NCBI GenBank assembly: GCA_021292105.1
Contig: CM037870.1
Span: 18,531,087 to 18,595,086, forward strand
Length of the DNA: 64,000 nt
Source of the DNA: Anadara kagoshimensis
Lineage: Eukaryota; Mollusca; Bivalvia; Arcoida; Arcidae
Direction of reading: 5' to 3'
Shown here: positions 12,301-22,800 of the stretch, one piece after another
Numbering within the stretch: position 1 is the first letter of the stretch
Layout: every line of letters starts with the position of its first letter
The notes under the pieces: model-generated
Databases searched by the model: none
What the model was told of the DNA's origin: nothing
The model's input: only the letters and a program-made list of their open reading frames with translations
Position numbers and translations under genes: made by a program

Positions 12301-14289
12301 AGTCTGAAATATAATATTTATAGGCCATTAGATGTAAAACAAAGGTCTTAGTTGGAACCCTGAAATAGTGCTACAACTAAAACCATAGAAATTGCAGAAA
12401 TCTTCATAGAAATAATTATCAATAATTATCAATAATTTGGTCAGCTATTGTCTGCTTCAAATTTCAAATGTAGATCAATTGGTAAGATAAAACCATGGAA
12501 CTTTTTTATTTTTCTTTGAGATTTTATGTAATTTGTCGCGAGTCTATTCATATATAAATAACCCAATCACAAAAATACAGAACGTCTGTAATAAAATCGT
12601 ATGAAACAAAAATAAATCTTCAGACACGAATTTCCAGTTGCGGGGGCGAGACAGTAGTAGACATCCTACGTAATTGCTATATTATTAAACCTTTTTAAGC
12701 CGGGATAAAAAGGTTTCACTTGATTAAATCAAGCACAAACATCCGGGTCCACATTCATATCACAATCCTAAAGACAAAGTAAAAACTTTGAAATCTGGCA
12801 AGTTAAGTTAAGCACGTTAATATCCGTCATGGAAGGAATACAAGGTCGATAAACTTGTAAAAGTTATTTTAATTTTTTATAGATACCAATCGGTTTTCTT
12901 ATGGCATACACTGTGATGGAATGTTACATATTAAGTGTAAAATCCCTTAAATCCACATTTTATACGCATTTAATACGAGCAATGCGTACCTCATGAAAAA
13001 ATGTTTTTAAATTACCATCAACTCTCTTTTCTGTTAGTTTTTTTAAGTTTAAATAGTTAAGTATAAACATGTGTTTTGTATTAAGCAACAACAATGTAAT
13101 CAATATATTCTTCATTCCATTTAGTGATCATCGAATTCATAAACAAAAACAACTGGTCACTTAATTGCGTATACTAGTAAGGTATTGCAATTAGCTCTTA
13201 TGCGTGAACGCGTCTTAGTATTAGTCTTTCAGATACTTGCTGATTTATATTAAGGTTTTCGGTATGTCATATAAACAAATCCCTTCCAATTTATTGTCCG
13301 TTTTTACTTCATAAATCATAAAAACTACAATCATTAATGCAATGTTTGACAATGTGAATAACAAATTTGTATTTTTACCTGTTATATGTTGATAAATGTC
13401 ATGCCTCAGTGTTTATATGTATCCTAGATACATTTGACGTCCCATAGTTCCATGTTCTTTTCATTCTCTATTTTGATGATAATTGACTTATCGCCGGTCA
13501 TGCTCATTGTGTTCCGACCCTGGCCGCTATCACGGTACCAAAGCAACAAATGACGTACTAGTGTCTCTGATGTCATAAAACGGCACAATTCAGGCTGAGA
13601 TTTTATTCTTTTTGCTTGTAAAAAAGCATGCCGGCCATTTGTCGGAACATTTCGGACGTGGCCGGCGATCCGTCAATTAATAGGAGGTGCTCGCCGTTTT
13701 AGAGCATCAATTCCTTGGTGCGAGTAGTCTACGTATTTACATTACATGTAATTTATCAGTTTTTAAAGTTTTGTAAAGTTTTGACTTTTATTTGGACATG
13801 GATTGGTATATCAAAAACAAACATATCAATTCATGTCAAAACCACAATCCCAAAACAAAGTAAAAAAACCTTTGAAACTAACAAATTAGGTTAAGCTGGT
13901 AAACTTCCACCAGGGAATTGAGGTCGGGTGTTCTGGAAGGATAAGCACCACCGCTTAATCTAGCTTTGAAAATTTGAAAGTGAAAGGAACATGGAACATA
14001 GACGTCAAATATATCTAGGGCAATATAGTACACAAAGACACCATACGTTATCAACAAGCCTGATAAGTCTAGGCTTGAAATATTCCTGTACTTGCGTTTG
14101 ATGCTTACCAAGTATCTTTTTTAAATCATAGTGCTCATTAAAACATGTGCTGTCTTCTCTTCTAAAGAGATAGCAAAAAGTATATTTATTGAATTTTATC
14201 TAACATGCTTTTACTTTATTTCAGGTGGCGTAGCATTGTGCTTATGGAAAGTTTGTCCAGCTGGACCTTGGTTAGTCGCCAAAAAATGA
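189..14289 (+). CDS. secreted peptide precursor with C-x-W-K-x-C loop (urotensin II/somatostatin-like), three exons
   Basis: Joining 189-326, 5846-6017 and 14225-14289 gives an uninterrupted frame of about 124 codons ending in TGA. Residues 1 to about 25 are a classic signal peptide (MSKIVRL, a hydrophobic core, then FCGA). The middle is hydrophilic, with basic sites at RR, FRRL and SQKR. The C-terminus reads TGRGG-VALCLWKVCPAGPW-LVAKK. The two cysteines enclose LWKV, resembling the Cys-Phe-Trp-Lys-x-Cys core of urotensin II and the Trp-Lys core of somatostatin. The terminal KK would be trimmed by carboxypeptidase after prohormone cleavage. Introns follow GT-AG with phases 0 and 1. The inferred product is a cyclic secreted neuropeptide or hormone acting on a GPCR. 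The family assignment is an inference from the short core; the precursor architecture is seen directly. Confidence 0.85.
1508..1788 (+). repeat. dispersed repeat family A, near-complete copy
   Basis: Landmarks in order: tctatgtccgaatcacaatc, caaagtaaaaactttg hairpin, tagacacgtgaacttccacc, ggtgctccggaagggtaagc, gctagctacacccgccacgt, and the 3' part ending gtgatgatggcc. Used as reference orientation. Confidence 0.75.
1803..2030 (+). repeat. family A, diverged direct copy
   Basis: Follows the previous copy head-to-tail; aatgctccggaagaataggc and aaatatatctagggcatttc identify it. Confidence 0.55.
2745..2885. repeat. dispersed repeat family B copy
   Basis: Contains cactagacgaccgtttcgga and the following cctcatcagtagt, preceded by an AT-rich lead with actagttttaattt. 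Confidence 0.6.
3258..3604 (-). pseudogene. possible relic of a membrane-protein gene
   Basis: Read on the - strand from about 3594, an acceptor-like tttcatgcag precedes a frame with a long hydrophobic segment (FLLFFLLGNITSVVGTLLLG), then a stop. A second hydrophobic stretch (VFMLLAIGVIFTNFLPGLI) follows in another frame. This looks like transmembrane coding sequence broken by stops and shifts. I do not recognise the family, and chance hydrophobic ORFs in AT-rich DNA cannot be excluded. Confidence 0.2.
3781..3935 (-). repeat. family A, 5' half
   Basis: Reads ctctcggagcatccggcctc and ends near ttggacatggattgc. Confidence 0.5.
4470..4625 (-). repeat. family A, 5' half
   Basis: ccagtgctcccggtcccact, then caaagtttttactttg. 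Confidence 0.5.
5410..5552 (-). repeat. family A, 5' half, well conserved
   Basis: cttacccttccggagcactc through aacatggatgagtatgtttg. Confidence 0.65.
5846..6017 (+). CDS. peptide precursor exon 2 (propeptide spacer)
   Basis: The acceptor is a T-rich tract ending in tacag at 5845; the donor gtaagt starts at 6018. Its 172 nt give 57 codons plus one base (phase 1). The encoded NLMEQELRRQ to TRTGR is charged, low in hydrophobics and contains RR and KR sites. Continued translation into the intron reaches a stop at 6118, so an unspliced message would make a different tail. Confidence 0.85.
6724..6746. repeat. ATT microsatellite
   Basis: About 7.5 ATT units. Confidence 0.9.
8400..8540 (+). repeat. 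family A, 5' half
   Basis: Ends at aagggtaagaacttcctg; has a short internal insertion near 8470. Confidence 0.5.
10011..10078 (-). repeat. family A fragment
   Basis: ccttccggaggatccggtct to tatgcgtttaac only. Confidence 0.45.
10565..10730. repeat. dispersed repeat family B copy, best conserved core
   Basis: cactagacggccgtttcgga begins the core, which closes with tagtg about 42 bp on. CACTA/TAGTG and GGAAT/ATTCC form a nested stem. The tail gcttggaccaaat and gatatcaagatattgaaa is shared with the copy at 25171. Confidence 0.65.
11200..11280 (+). repeat. family A 5'-end fragment
   Basis: caaacacaaacataccggtt followed by an A-rich version of the hairpin. Confidence 0.35.
12722..12850 (+). repeat. 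family A fragment
   Basis: tccacattcatatcacaatc, caaagtaaaaactttg and tcatggaaggaa are recognisable. Confidence 0.45.
13418..13495 (-). repeat. family A 3'-part fragment
   Basis: atttgacgtcccatagttcc and ttcattctctattttgatga; lacks the 5' half. Confidence 0.4.
13800..14078 (+). repeat. family A, long copy beside exon 3 of the peptide gene
   Basis: Extends to the rare 3' end (tgataagtctaggcttga). It stops about 150 bp before the exon 3 acceptor. Confidence 0.65.
14225..14289 (+). CDS. peptide precursor exon 3 (mature cyclic peptide)
   Basis: The acceptor is tttatttcag, ending at 14224. The 65-nt exon completes a Gly codon and encodes GVALCLWKVCPAGPWLVAKK and TGA. Both cysteines, the Trp-Lys core and the C-terminal basic pair lie in this exon, so the whole bioactive loop is on one small exon. 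Confidence 0.85.
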
Positions 14290-14496
14290 TCGATGACCTA
14301 AACAGAAAGGACATTGCTTTATGCAAGGACGTCCGAAAAGAGCAATGTTTTTCAACTAGAATTAATATTGTATAGTTGTCTAAAATGTTTATTTACCATC
14401 TGATTATTGACAAAAAAAACTCTGTAAATTAACCATTGGAAAAATATAATTTGTATCATGTTTCTGTTCATAATTGGTCAATTGATACTCAAATTC

Positions 14497-14502
14497 AATA
14501 AA
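14497..14502 (+). promoter_or_regulatory. polyadenylation signal AATAAA
   Basis: AATAAA lies 208 bp after the TGA of the peptide precursor. A second AATAAA follows at 14572. Either would give a short 3' UTR typical of neuropeptide genes. Confidence 0.5.
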
Positions 14503-14579
14503 CGCATTTTAATAGACATTGGAAGATTTCATGTTGATTGTTAACTTGAGGAACTGTAATCAGGATGTAAAAATAAACT

Positions 14580-16069
14580 GAATTATTTTTATTTCACCAA
14601 GTTAATTGTTATTAATATGTGTTTGTCATGTGCCTGAATTTTATCTAAACAACTTCATTCATTTTGATAACTGTCGATTTCAGTGACGTATATTCTGGTG
14701 GATAATAATTGCGCAAACTTATATTCATGAGTTTGTTCACATCAGCGTCTTGAAAATTCTGATTCCTATCAAAGTTACCATTCGCGATGGTTTTGATGCA
14801 ATTTTTTTGTAGTAAATTTCTTGCTCCTTTTAATGTGAAAGTTATTTTCTGAGCACAATGTTTTCTAGCATTGTAATTATTGAGTTTATTGTCGGAAATA
14901 AAACCAGCAACCCTGACCTTTTTCTACCAATTTTAGTTGAAGAGTAAATAACTCTTTGTGATGACGAATAAATTTTTTTGCTCAGAATACAGTTATATTG
15001 AAAAAAAGATTATTTCGAAACAATTATGCCGTAATTAAAATCAAGATACACTTATTTCAATGGAAAGAAGTCCCATAAGTTTAACATTTAAACTCGTCTA
15101 AGATTATTAACAATTGAAAAAAAAACTTTTGTCACAAAAATTGTAGTTTCAACGAGAAGAAGAAAAAGTAAAATGTAGAGAAATCAAAGCAAAAAACAAA
15201 CATACCAACCCCTTACAAAACAGACAAAATCTCATTTTTAAAAATTTATTTTACAATTCAAAAACCAATCCGCCTACCTCAACGACAATATGGATAATAC
15301 AATGAGATTGTTCTCTGACCCAACAATCACTTTTATAGAAAGTGTAGCAAAAAATCCAGAATCTAAAATTAAGCTATGTCCCCTGTGACAAAAATCCTAA
15401 TTTTTATAATAAGTGGCTTGCTGTTCGGTTCATTTATTAACTTGGGTGTCGTGGGACTTATTTTAGTTATTTAATTTACAAAGCAAAGTTCAATAACTTT
15501 TATGCTAAAATGTCATGTTTAAAGAAATATAGTTGGTTAATTCCAGCATAACGTTCAAAAGATAAAGGTCCCTGCGGAATTTGGAATAATTAAAAGCACC
15601 AAGATTTATTATTATATATTGTTTTGAATGAAGCTTATTGCAAATTTTGTCCAAAATAATAATTATAGATTTAATATATCTTTATAATAATGTAACGAAT
15701 ACTAAAGTAGATAAATCAATAATCATAAAATCAAAAGAGCATATAATTTTATATTTACATGACCCCTGGAGTCCTTTGTTGATATAAGATTACTCAAATG
15801 GTAAAGCAGAAAAAAATAAAGCAGGGTATGCTCAAAGTATGATCACTTTTTTAGGGTAAAATCTGTCTTCAGTCCCTGGTGTTATTCAATCTAGGATATT
15901 TTAATTGCTCTTACATCGATAAAACAGTTGAAATTTGTCTTACATAACTTCCTGGATGTGTGCTTCATCTTTAAAGTTTTACAGTATTTTTTCTAAAAAC
16001 CTAAAAACCAAAATAATATAATTAAACTGATATCATTTGTTTTCTAATTTATTTAAATGAATAATCATA
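14580..16069. other. gene-free stretch
   Basis: AT-rich DNA after the peptide gene's 3' UTR. Apart from a short family A-like scrap near 15190, nothing recognisable on either strand. Confidence 0.6.
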
Positions 16070-16212
16070 AAAACAAAACAAACATTCAAATTCATGACCG
16101 AATCACAATCCAGAAGCAAAGTAAAAACTTTGGAACTGACAAGTTAGGTTAGACACGTGAAATTCCACCAAGGAAGTGAGACCGGGTGCTCCGGAAGGGT
16201 AAGCACCTCCAC
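16070..16212 (+). repeat. family A, 5' half
   Basis: Closely matches the reference until gtaagcacctcc, then breaks abruptly at 16212. Confidence 0.65.
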
Positions 16213-16419
16213 AAATTTCCCACCAATATCCAAGATATTCAATATGCACAATCCAATACCCCACGATCTTTTTCGGACATATCGGATTCTGTCAACTTAA
16301 AATGGTTCATTTATAGTGACTTACTTTTTCCTGTATGTATAAACCTCATGAGGATAGTCTATGTCGGGAGACATGCTTAAAAGCAGTAGAGAGTACAATC
16401 AACAATGGAAATACCAATC

Positions 16420-16770
16420 AAAGCCAAACATACTAATCCATGTCCAAATCGCAAAAGACAGTACAATTAACATTGGAAACAACAGATCAAAATACAATCC
16501 TAAAACAAATTAAAAACATGAAACAACAGACAAATTAAGTTAAACACGTGAACTTCCATCGGGGAAGTAAGGCAGGGCGCTGCTGTTTAGATAGCTACAA
16601 CTGCAACTTGTGTAATCAAAATATTTAGAATGAAACAAAGATGGAACTACGGAAAGGCAAATATATCAATAGTAATTTTGGATACAGGGGTATCATACTT
16701 GTCAATAATATTGTGATGACGACCATAAAAGTTTTTTATAAGCATAGGCTTCCTATACCATTGAGTGAAC
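16420..16770 (+). repeat. family A, diverged long copy
   Basis: A 60-bp insertion after the 5' end; the 3' portion with ttgtgatgacgaccataaaa and ataagcataggcttcc is present. Confidence 0.5.
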
Positions 16771-16839
16771 AATTTTAATGTGCAGCTTGCTTGGTACTCT
16801 AAAGTTCAAGTAGTGGGAACAAGCTCTACCATAGTTGTG

Positions 16840-17060
16840 TAATCAAAAACAAACATACTAATCCATGTCGGAATCACAATCCAGAGATGCGACTGGGCTA
16901 ATGGTATCCTCGGGAAAATTTCCACCAGCAGAGACACCAACCCAGTAGTAATAATCGACCAGCAGATCCATGTCGGAATCACAATCCAGAGATGCGACTG
17001 GGCTCATGGTATCCACCAGCAGAAACACCGACCCAGTAGTAATAATCAAAAACAAATACA
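16840..17060 (+). repeat. 105-bp tandem duplication including a family A 5' end
   Basis: atccatgtcggaatcacaat starts at 16861 and again at 16966. Both units run through gatgcgactgggct to cccagtagtaataatc. Confidence 0.75.
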
Positions 17061-17295
17061 CCATTAACAGGAGAAGCAGCTATATTGCTGCATAGAAACG
17101 GCAAGTTGACGATGAAGTCATCAAATTTGTCATACAGCTTCAAATATAACCTTTTGTTGGTGTAATATTTGATGTAGTAGTCTCAATATGAGGCAGAACT
17201 TGAGGAAACAGTCGTGTCTTTTATTTCAACCTCTTTAGGGTAGATTGCATTTACATTATATAAAAATTTATGATTATTAAAAGATAAAATGTCAT

Positions 17296-17540
17296 CTATA
17301 TATCAATGATTTAGCTACAGTCTTCCCTCCTGTTTTCACCGGAAGCTCGGAAAAGTAGATGATAATCATAGGTATATCATTACTGGTTTAATTGACAGAG
17401 TTCATCAAGTAAACATTTGGAATTCTCAATACAAAGGTGTATTATTCACTAAGCAATTAGGTGTAACCAGACTTGCTTGCAAGAATTTAATTGGAAAAAG
17501 TATTTTGGATAGACACTGTAGTAATTGTCCATTTGTGTAG
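17296..17540 (+). pseudogene. possible transposon coding relic
   Basis: First LYINDLATVF, reminiscent of a reverse-transcriptase start, then an open stretch containing LIDRVHQVNIW and LGVTRLACKNLIGKS, ending in TAG. Coherent over about 60 codons, but no motif is decisive. Confidence 0.3.
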
Positions 17541-17609
17541 TAAAAGTTTATTTAATAGGATACATGTAGTAATCTTAATCTTATTTTCAATGAAAAGTAT
17601 TTAGCAAAC

Positions 17610-17780
17610 ATTAACTACAAACGTATCGATCCATGTTTAAATCAAAATCTCAAAAGCAAATAAAAAATTCAAAATTGACAAATTTTGTTTAACACTTTTG
17701 GAGTTTGAACTTCCACCAGGAAAGTGATGCCGTGTGCTCCGGAAGGGTGAGCACTTCCTGTCTAGCTAGCCTCACTTATC
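17610..17780 (+). repeat. family A, 5' half
   Basis: gtgtgctccggaagggtgag and gtctagctagcctcact. Confidence 0.55.
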
Positions 17781-17937
17781 GGAATAGAATATAAGTTAAT
17801 AGTTGCATACAACTCCGACAATCATATAATCAAGAAACTATCATAGAACGATTAAAAACTATACTTCTTATTACATTATGTTATACGCAAATACTCATTT
17901 CATTCAAATTAGTTTATTTTGTTGACTGCTAAAACCT

Positions 17938-18150
17938 GGATATATTTGACGTCCCATAGTTCCATGTTCCTTTCACAAAATTTTGATTACACACGTGGCG
18001 GGTATAGCTAGATGCTTTGCCTTCTGGAACACCCGGCCTCACTTCCTTGATGAAGTTAACGTGCCTAACCTAACTTGTCAGTTCCAAAGTTTTATACTTT
18101 GCTTCTGGATTGTGCTCCGGACATGGATTAGTACGTTTGTTTTGATGATA
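17938..18150 (-). repeat. family A, opposite to the preceding copy
   Basis: From gatatatttgacgtcccata to ggacatggattagtacgttt. With the copy at 17610 it forms an inverted pair about 160 bp apart. Confidence 0.65.
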
Positions 18151-18429
18151 CTTTTGCATATAAAATACGAATCGACGTATGTTGAAGTGTTAAAGTCAAT
18201 TGATGATAAGGACAATTAGTTTTTTAGACATCTCTAAAGCATTGGGCTATGGTAAAGTTCCAAAACTGCGATTGGTGTTATATGTCTACTAGGTTAAACG
18301 TGGGAAACCATGTAGCAGTCTATATTGGACGATCCAAACAAGGAGGATTTGTAAAATTAACAAGAATGTAATGGATCATGTGCTCATACTTACTCTCCAC
18401 CTATACCTTAGTTTTTGAGGATTTTCTAA

Positions 18430-18545
18430 TTTTAGCACCTGGTCTCACTTCCCTGGTGGAAGTTCACGTGTCTAACCTAACTTGTCAGTTCCAAAGTGTT
18501 TACTTTGCTTCTGGATTGTGATTCGGACATGGATTAGTGTTTGTT
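18430..18545 (-). repeat. family A, 5' part
   Basis: cctggtctcacttccctggt to ggacatggattagtgtttg. Confidence 0.6.
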
Positions 18546-18671
18546 TTTTATTTAACTAGCAGCATATTTAGACAATAGTACATTTGTGACAATAATACAA
18601 TGAATTTTTTATATCCTTGAGAAAACATCCACCAGCAGAAATACCGACTCAACCGACTGGTTAAAACTACA

Positions 18672-18770
18672 TACATGTATTATACCAGTTTAAGTTTACA
18701 GCGCTAGACGGCCATTTCGGAATACAATTCTTCATCAGTAGTGTTTTTAGAGCAAAATTGTGAAACTCAA
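18672..18770. repeat. dispersed repeat family B copy
   Basis: Core gcgctagacggccatttcgg, with one arm base changed; followed by a T-rich tract. Confidence 0.6.
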
Positions 18771-18771
18771 T

Positions 18772-19532
18772 TTTTGTTTGTTTGTTTGTTTTATTTTATT
18801 TTTTTTTTTTTTTGGTCATACCAATCTCATATATAACAAATAACAAACAACACTAATTAATTTTTTTATTTCGGTACATTGTGTATGGCCACTGCTTTTG
18901 TGTATCTTTAAAAACATGCTCACAGCAAATATTTCTAAACACACAATCATTTCATTTTTCCACCAATCTTATATCAACCCAAACAAATCTGCAGTAAACT
19001 TCAACAAATTATAGCAAATGTAAAAGCTTAAACATGCAAATTAACATAAATACAGCTTATCACAGCCTTATAAATAAGTTAATCACAGCATGTGAAAGTA
19101 AAACCTAACGCGCTTAATAAATTAAAAACGTCTCTATCACAATCTATAAATGAACTATTCGCTGTTCTGAACTGACTAGATTCTGATAACTAAAAAATAT
19201 TTTTTAAACTTTACTTCATAAATAAATAAATCAGTAAATAAATAAATAAGAAATAAACGTAAAATGATATGTAAGTCGTAGATTAAGGCAGTTTCTTTTG
19301 TCTTTATACGACTGAACAGTCAGACCTAAAGCCGTTACCATGAGCAATTGTCACTATGCAACCAATTCCCTTAAAGGAAAAAGTATACAAGCACAAAATA
19401 AATAAATCTACGTTTCATCTCTAAAAGCAAACAAAATGGCAGTCTCGCTAATAAATAATGGCATATGTTAAATGTATCTAATTTGAGCTTTAACGCAAAT
19501 ATTAAGGTCAATTGCTTAATAAAACTTTGTTA
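18772..19532. other. gene-free stretch and possible TRIM 3' UTR
   Basis: A TTTG/T-rich tract at 18772-18813, then AT-rich sequence up to the TRIM stop codon. Part is probably TRIM 3' UTR; no clear - strand AATAAA was identified near the stop. Confidence 0.5.
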
Positions 19533-19825
19533 TTAATCTGCCGATGGTTCCGTTTGGAGAGCCACTTTGTTAGACAGGTGGCACTCCCCACGTGGATTAC
19601 AAGCTAAAACTACAAATTCGTATTCCATATTGGAATCTAATCCAAACACTCTGTGGTCCTGACGTCCATATATTGACAAGGTACGCCACGCCCTACTCTG
19701 TCCTACAGGTCGATACATCAGGAAGTGGGATATGTTTTGTTCAACAGCGACATCTTGTGGACTGGCACTGTAAATCTGTATTGATGATGTGAATTGTCGA
19801 CAAAGACTTTCAACTATGGTTGGAG
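19533..19825 (-). CDS. TRIM terminal exon: second FN3 and stop
   Basis: 293 nt from the acceptor ttttttcag to TAA at 19533-19535. Contains MEYEFVVLACNPRGEC, an FN3 F/G-strand pattern, and ends TEPSAD. There is no room for a SPRY domain in this exon. Confidence 0.82.
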
Positions 19826-22800
19826 CTGAAAAAATAATAAATTTTAAATCAGCATCCAGCATAATAGTACATATTTTAAACAATTCCAATGAATGTGTAT
19901 AATCACTTTCTCTGCCAATAAGCCATAAATACAAACACCAATATAATATTAATTGGCAAAAAGGTATTTCTTATTGAGACTAAGAATATGATATAGTTCG
20001 TTGTTTGCATATACGCCCTCACCCGAATTTGCATCTCAAAGAAATTATTATTATATAATTAATCAATTCCATCTTTATGATTGGCTAAAACGGTAACACG
20101 TGACTATTGGATCGCATATCATAAATACCACGGATTTCCCGGTGAATATCAAATTCGGTGTACGTCATCGATTTTTGTTGACGTTCTCCGTAAAATGATT
20201 AGAACGTCATCAAGTAAGTGTGCGCAAGTGATTGTGTCTTGTTATTTTTTTCATAGAACGCTGACGTTATGGCATTATCAATTTACAATGTAGTGTGTAA
20301 TTGATTGTGTCTCATCCGGAATGCCATTCACTTTTTCATAGAATCAGACTTAAAAGTCAGATTGATCTAACTAATGCGGATAATTTAGTGTGATCAACCA
20401 GGGTGGGCAGGGAAATCAAACATCGGTAAAATAGTTAGATTGCCTGGTCACAGGTTTGAGAAAACGTTGTCACCGAAGTGCCACAGTGGCTAAATTATAT
20501 AACAAAACAGTTATGGACTTGTTAGTGGTTGTATATGGTGTGATATTCACCGGAAAAATAAATATTGACCTCGGCTGTCGCCTCGATCAATATTTATTTT
20601 ACCGGTAAATATCACACCATATACAACCACTTAAAAGTCCATAATTGTATAATATATAATATCGAATTATTAATATCATAATATATATTTCCAAAATAAC
20701 AAAATTAGCCATGGTCTAATCCATGTCCGAACCACAATCAAGAAGCAAAGTAAAAACTTTGGAACTGACAAGTTAGGTTAGACATGTGAGCTTGCACCAA
20801 GGAAGTAAGGCCGGGTGCTTCGGAAGGGTAAGCACCTCCTGTTTAGCTAGCTACACCTGCCACACTTATTAACATTTTCTCAGACACCAGTCTACCAAAA
20901 TACCCCGAAAACTGCCGAGATATAGTAATGGTAAGCGAGGGAAAGCATGATCGGTTTGAAGGCATTGTGTTGTTTGATGAAATAAAAGACACCAATGAAC
21001 TGTTACCAAATCATTGTGTGATTATAGCTGCCATCACTGTTATACAAGAACACTTTGTAAGATGTAGAATTGGTAAGCAATGTTCGTTTTGGAAACTAGC
21101 TTATCGCGCTTACCCTTCAAAGCTGAAGCATCCGGTTTCACTTCCCTGGTGGAAGTTCACGTTTTTTTTAAAGATTAACTTTGCTTTTTGGGATTTTGTT
21201 TTTGACATGTAAGTGTATAAAGAGAGATAACTCTTCACCGTTCATACCCGTTGATATACTGACCTGGTATGACACTTTCTCCAGGTAACAAAGTTGTACA
21301 TTGTACTACTTCTGAATTAGCACTTTTTCCAGCACCATTACTTGCACTAACACAAAAGTAATAGGTCGTAGCTTTACAGAGGTTTTCTATCACTATGACA
21401 ACCATACCACCAGCGTTATTCGGAACACCTCTAGCTATCAATCTATCATCAGGAGTATTTTTCACAAGGAGGGTTTCCTAGAAATGAAACAAATAAATTT
21501 ATGAATAATACAGTAATAGTAAATTATTCAAATAAGACCAAAAAAAGAACGTTCATTTTTTATTTATTAGGAATAAACCGCTAAGACATGTACCAGAACT
21601 TATTGTTATTAATAAGACGGATTGAAAAGATTTGATGTCGTTCAGGCATTTTGTATATTTTTATCCTTTTTCTGTTTTCGTTACTGCTAAAGAAATAATC
21701 AGCAAGATCACACGACATATTTAAGTGTGAGAAAGTTGGTTAGTTTACTTGCCGAAAGGTCCATGGTTTTCTACTGGCATTTAGTTTCTTCGACATTTCA
21801 GACATTGCCAAAAATTGAAATAATCTCGACTTGGTCGTCAACACGATTCAAATCAACCAACAAAACTTTGATAAGCTAAATTAAAAAGCAACGTTTTTGT
21901 TGTTATTCAGTGGTCAACGATAATGCAAAATGCATTTATGATGACGAATTGTATTACATTCCGAAACGGCATTATTGAGCTCTAATATTTAAACAGGTTT
22001 ATGAACCACTTTAAACATTCATTTTTTATAAAAAGTAAACACAAATACCTCAATTTCTAGACTTTTTTGTTCTTCAGAGCAGAAATGTATTTCATACTGG
22101 TCGATTACGTCATGGATACTATTAGGAGCGGATACCACCAAAACAACAGTGTTTTCACTCCTGGAACATCTTGTTACATCAACTACTGGTGTAGACGGTG
22201 CTGAAATAGAAAACATGGACATACATGACATAAAAAAATTAGTCATTTGTCGAGGGAATGAATTATATATATATTATGATGATAGGTAGAATAGAAATCT
22301 AGATATACAGAATCTTCACCATTCAGTAGTAATTCATATGATTTGACATTCGATTAGTTTCAATTCATGTACCAAAGTTGAAACCAAAGTACTATATTGG
22401 ATTTAAAAGAAGACTTTTAGATTTTAATAATTAAACAGCATCAGCAAATTTTGCCGTCCATCGGTTTTATAGGGATTTCATACTGATATTTTCGAGTTTC
22501 AAAACAAATCCAACCTCATTTAAAAATTTTTTGAGACTGGTTTTATTACAAACACATATGGCAATTGTTGGGTGAGCCCAACCGTACCGTACGTCCAGTT
22601 TGGTTTTTCGAATGTTTCAAAAGCATAATAGAAATAACAAATAAGTAAGTCGAAAATTTCTTTATTACATACCTGATAAATAATGAAGATCTCTTAAAAC
22701 CGACTTTTCTCTTCTAAAATCCACGACTTTATTTCGTATTGAATCATCATCACTTGGTTGGAAATGTACACTATCACACTCCATTAATGCTTTATTTAAT

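Larger units (their letters stand above)
6018..14224 (+). other. intron 2 of the peptide precursor gene
   Basis: An 8.2-kb intron with gt-ag borders, mostly AT-rich unique sequence. It contains family A copies or fragments near 8400, 10011, 11200, 12722, 13418 and 13800, and a family B copy at 10565. No convincing exon was seen between the two splice sites. Confidence 0.75.
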
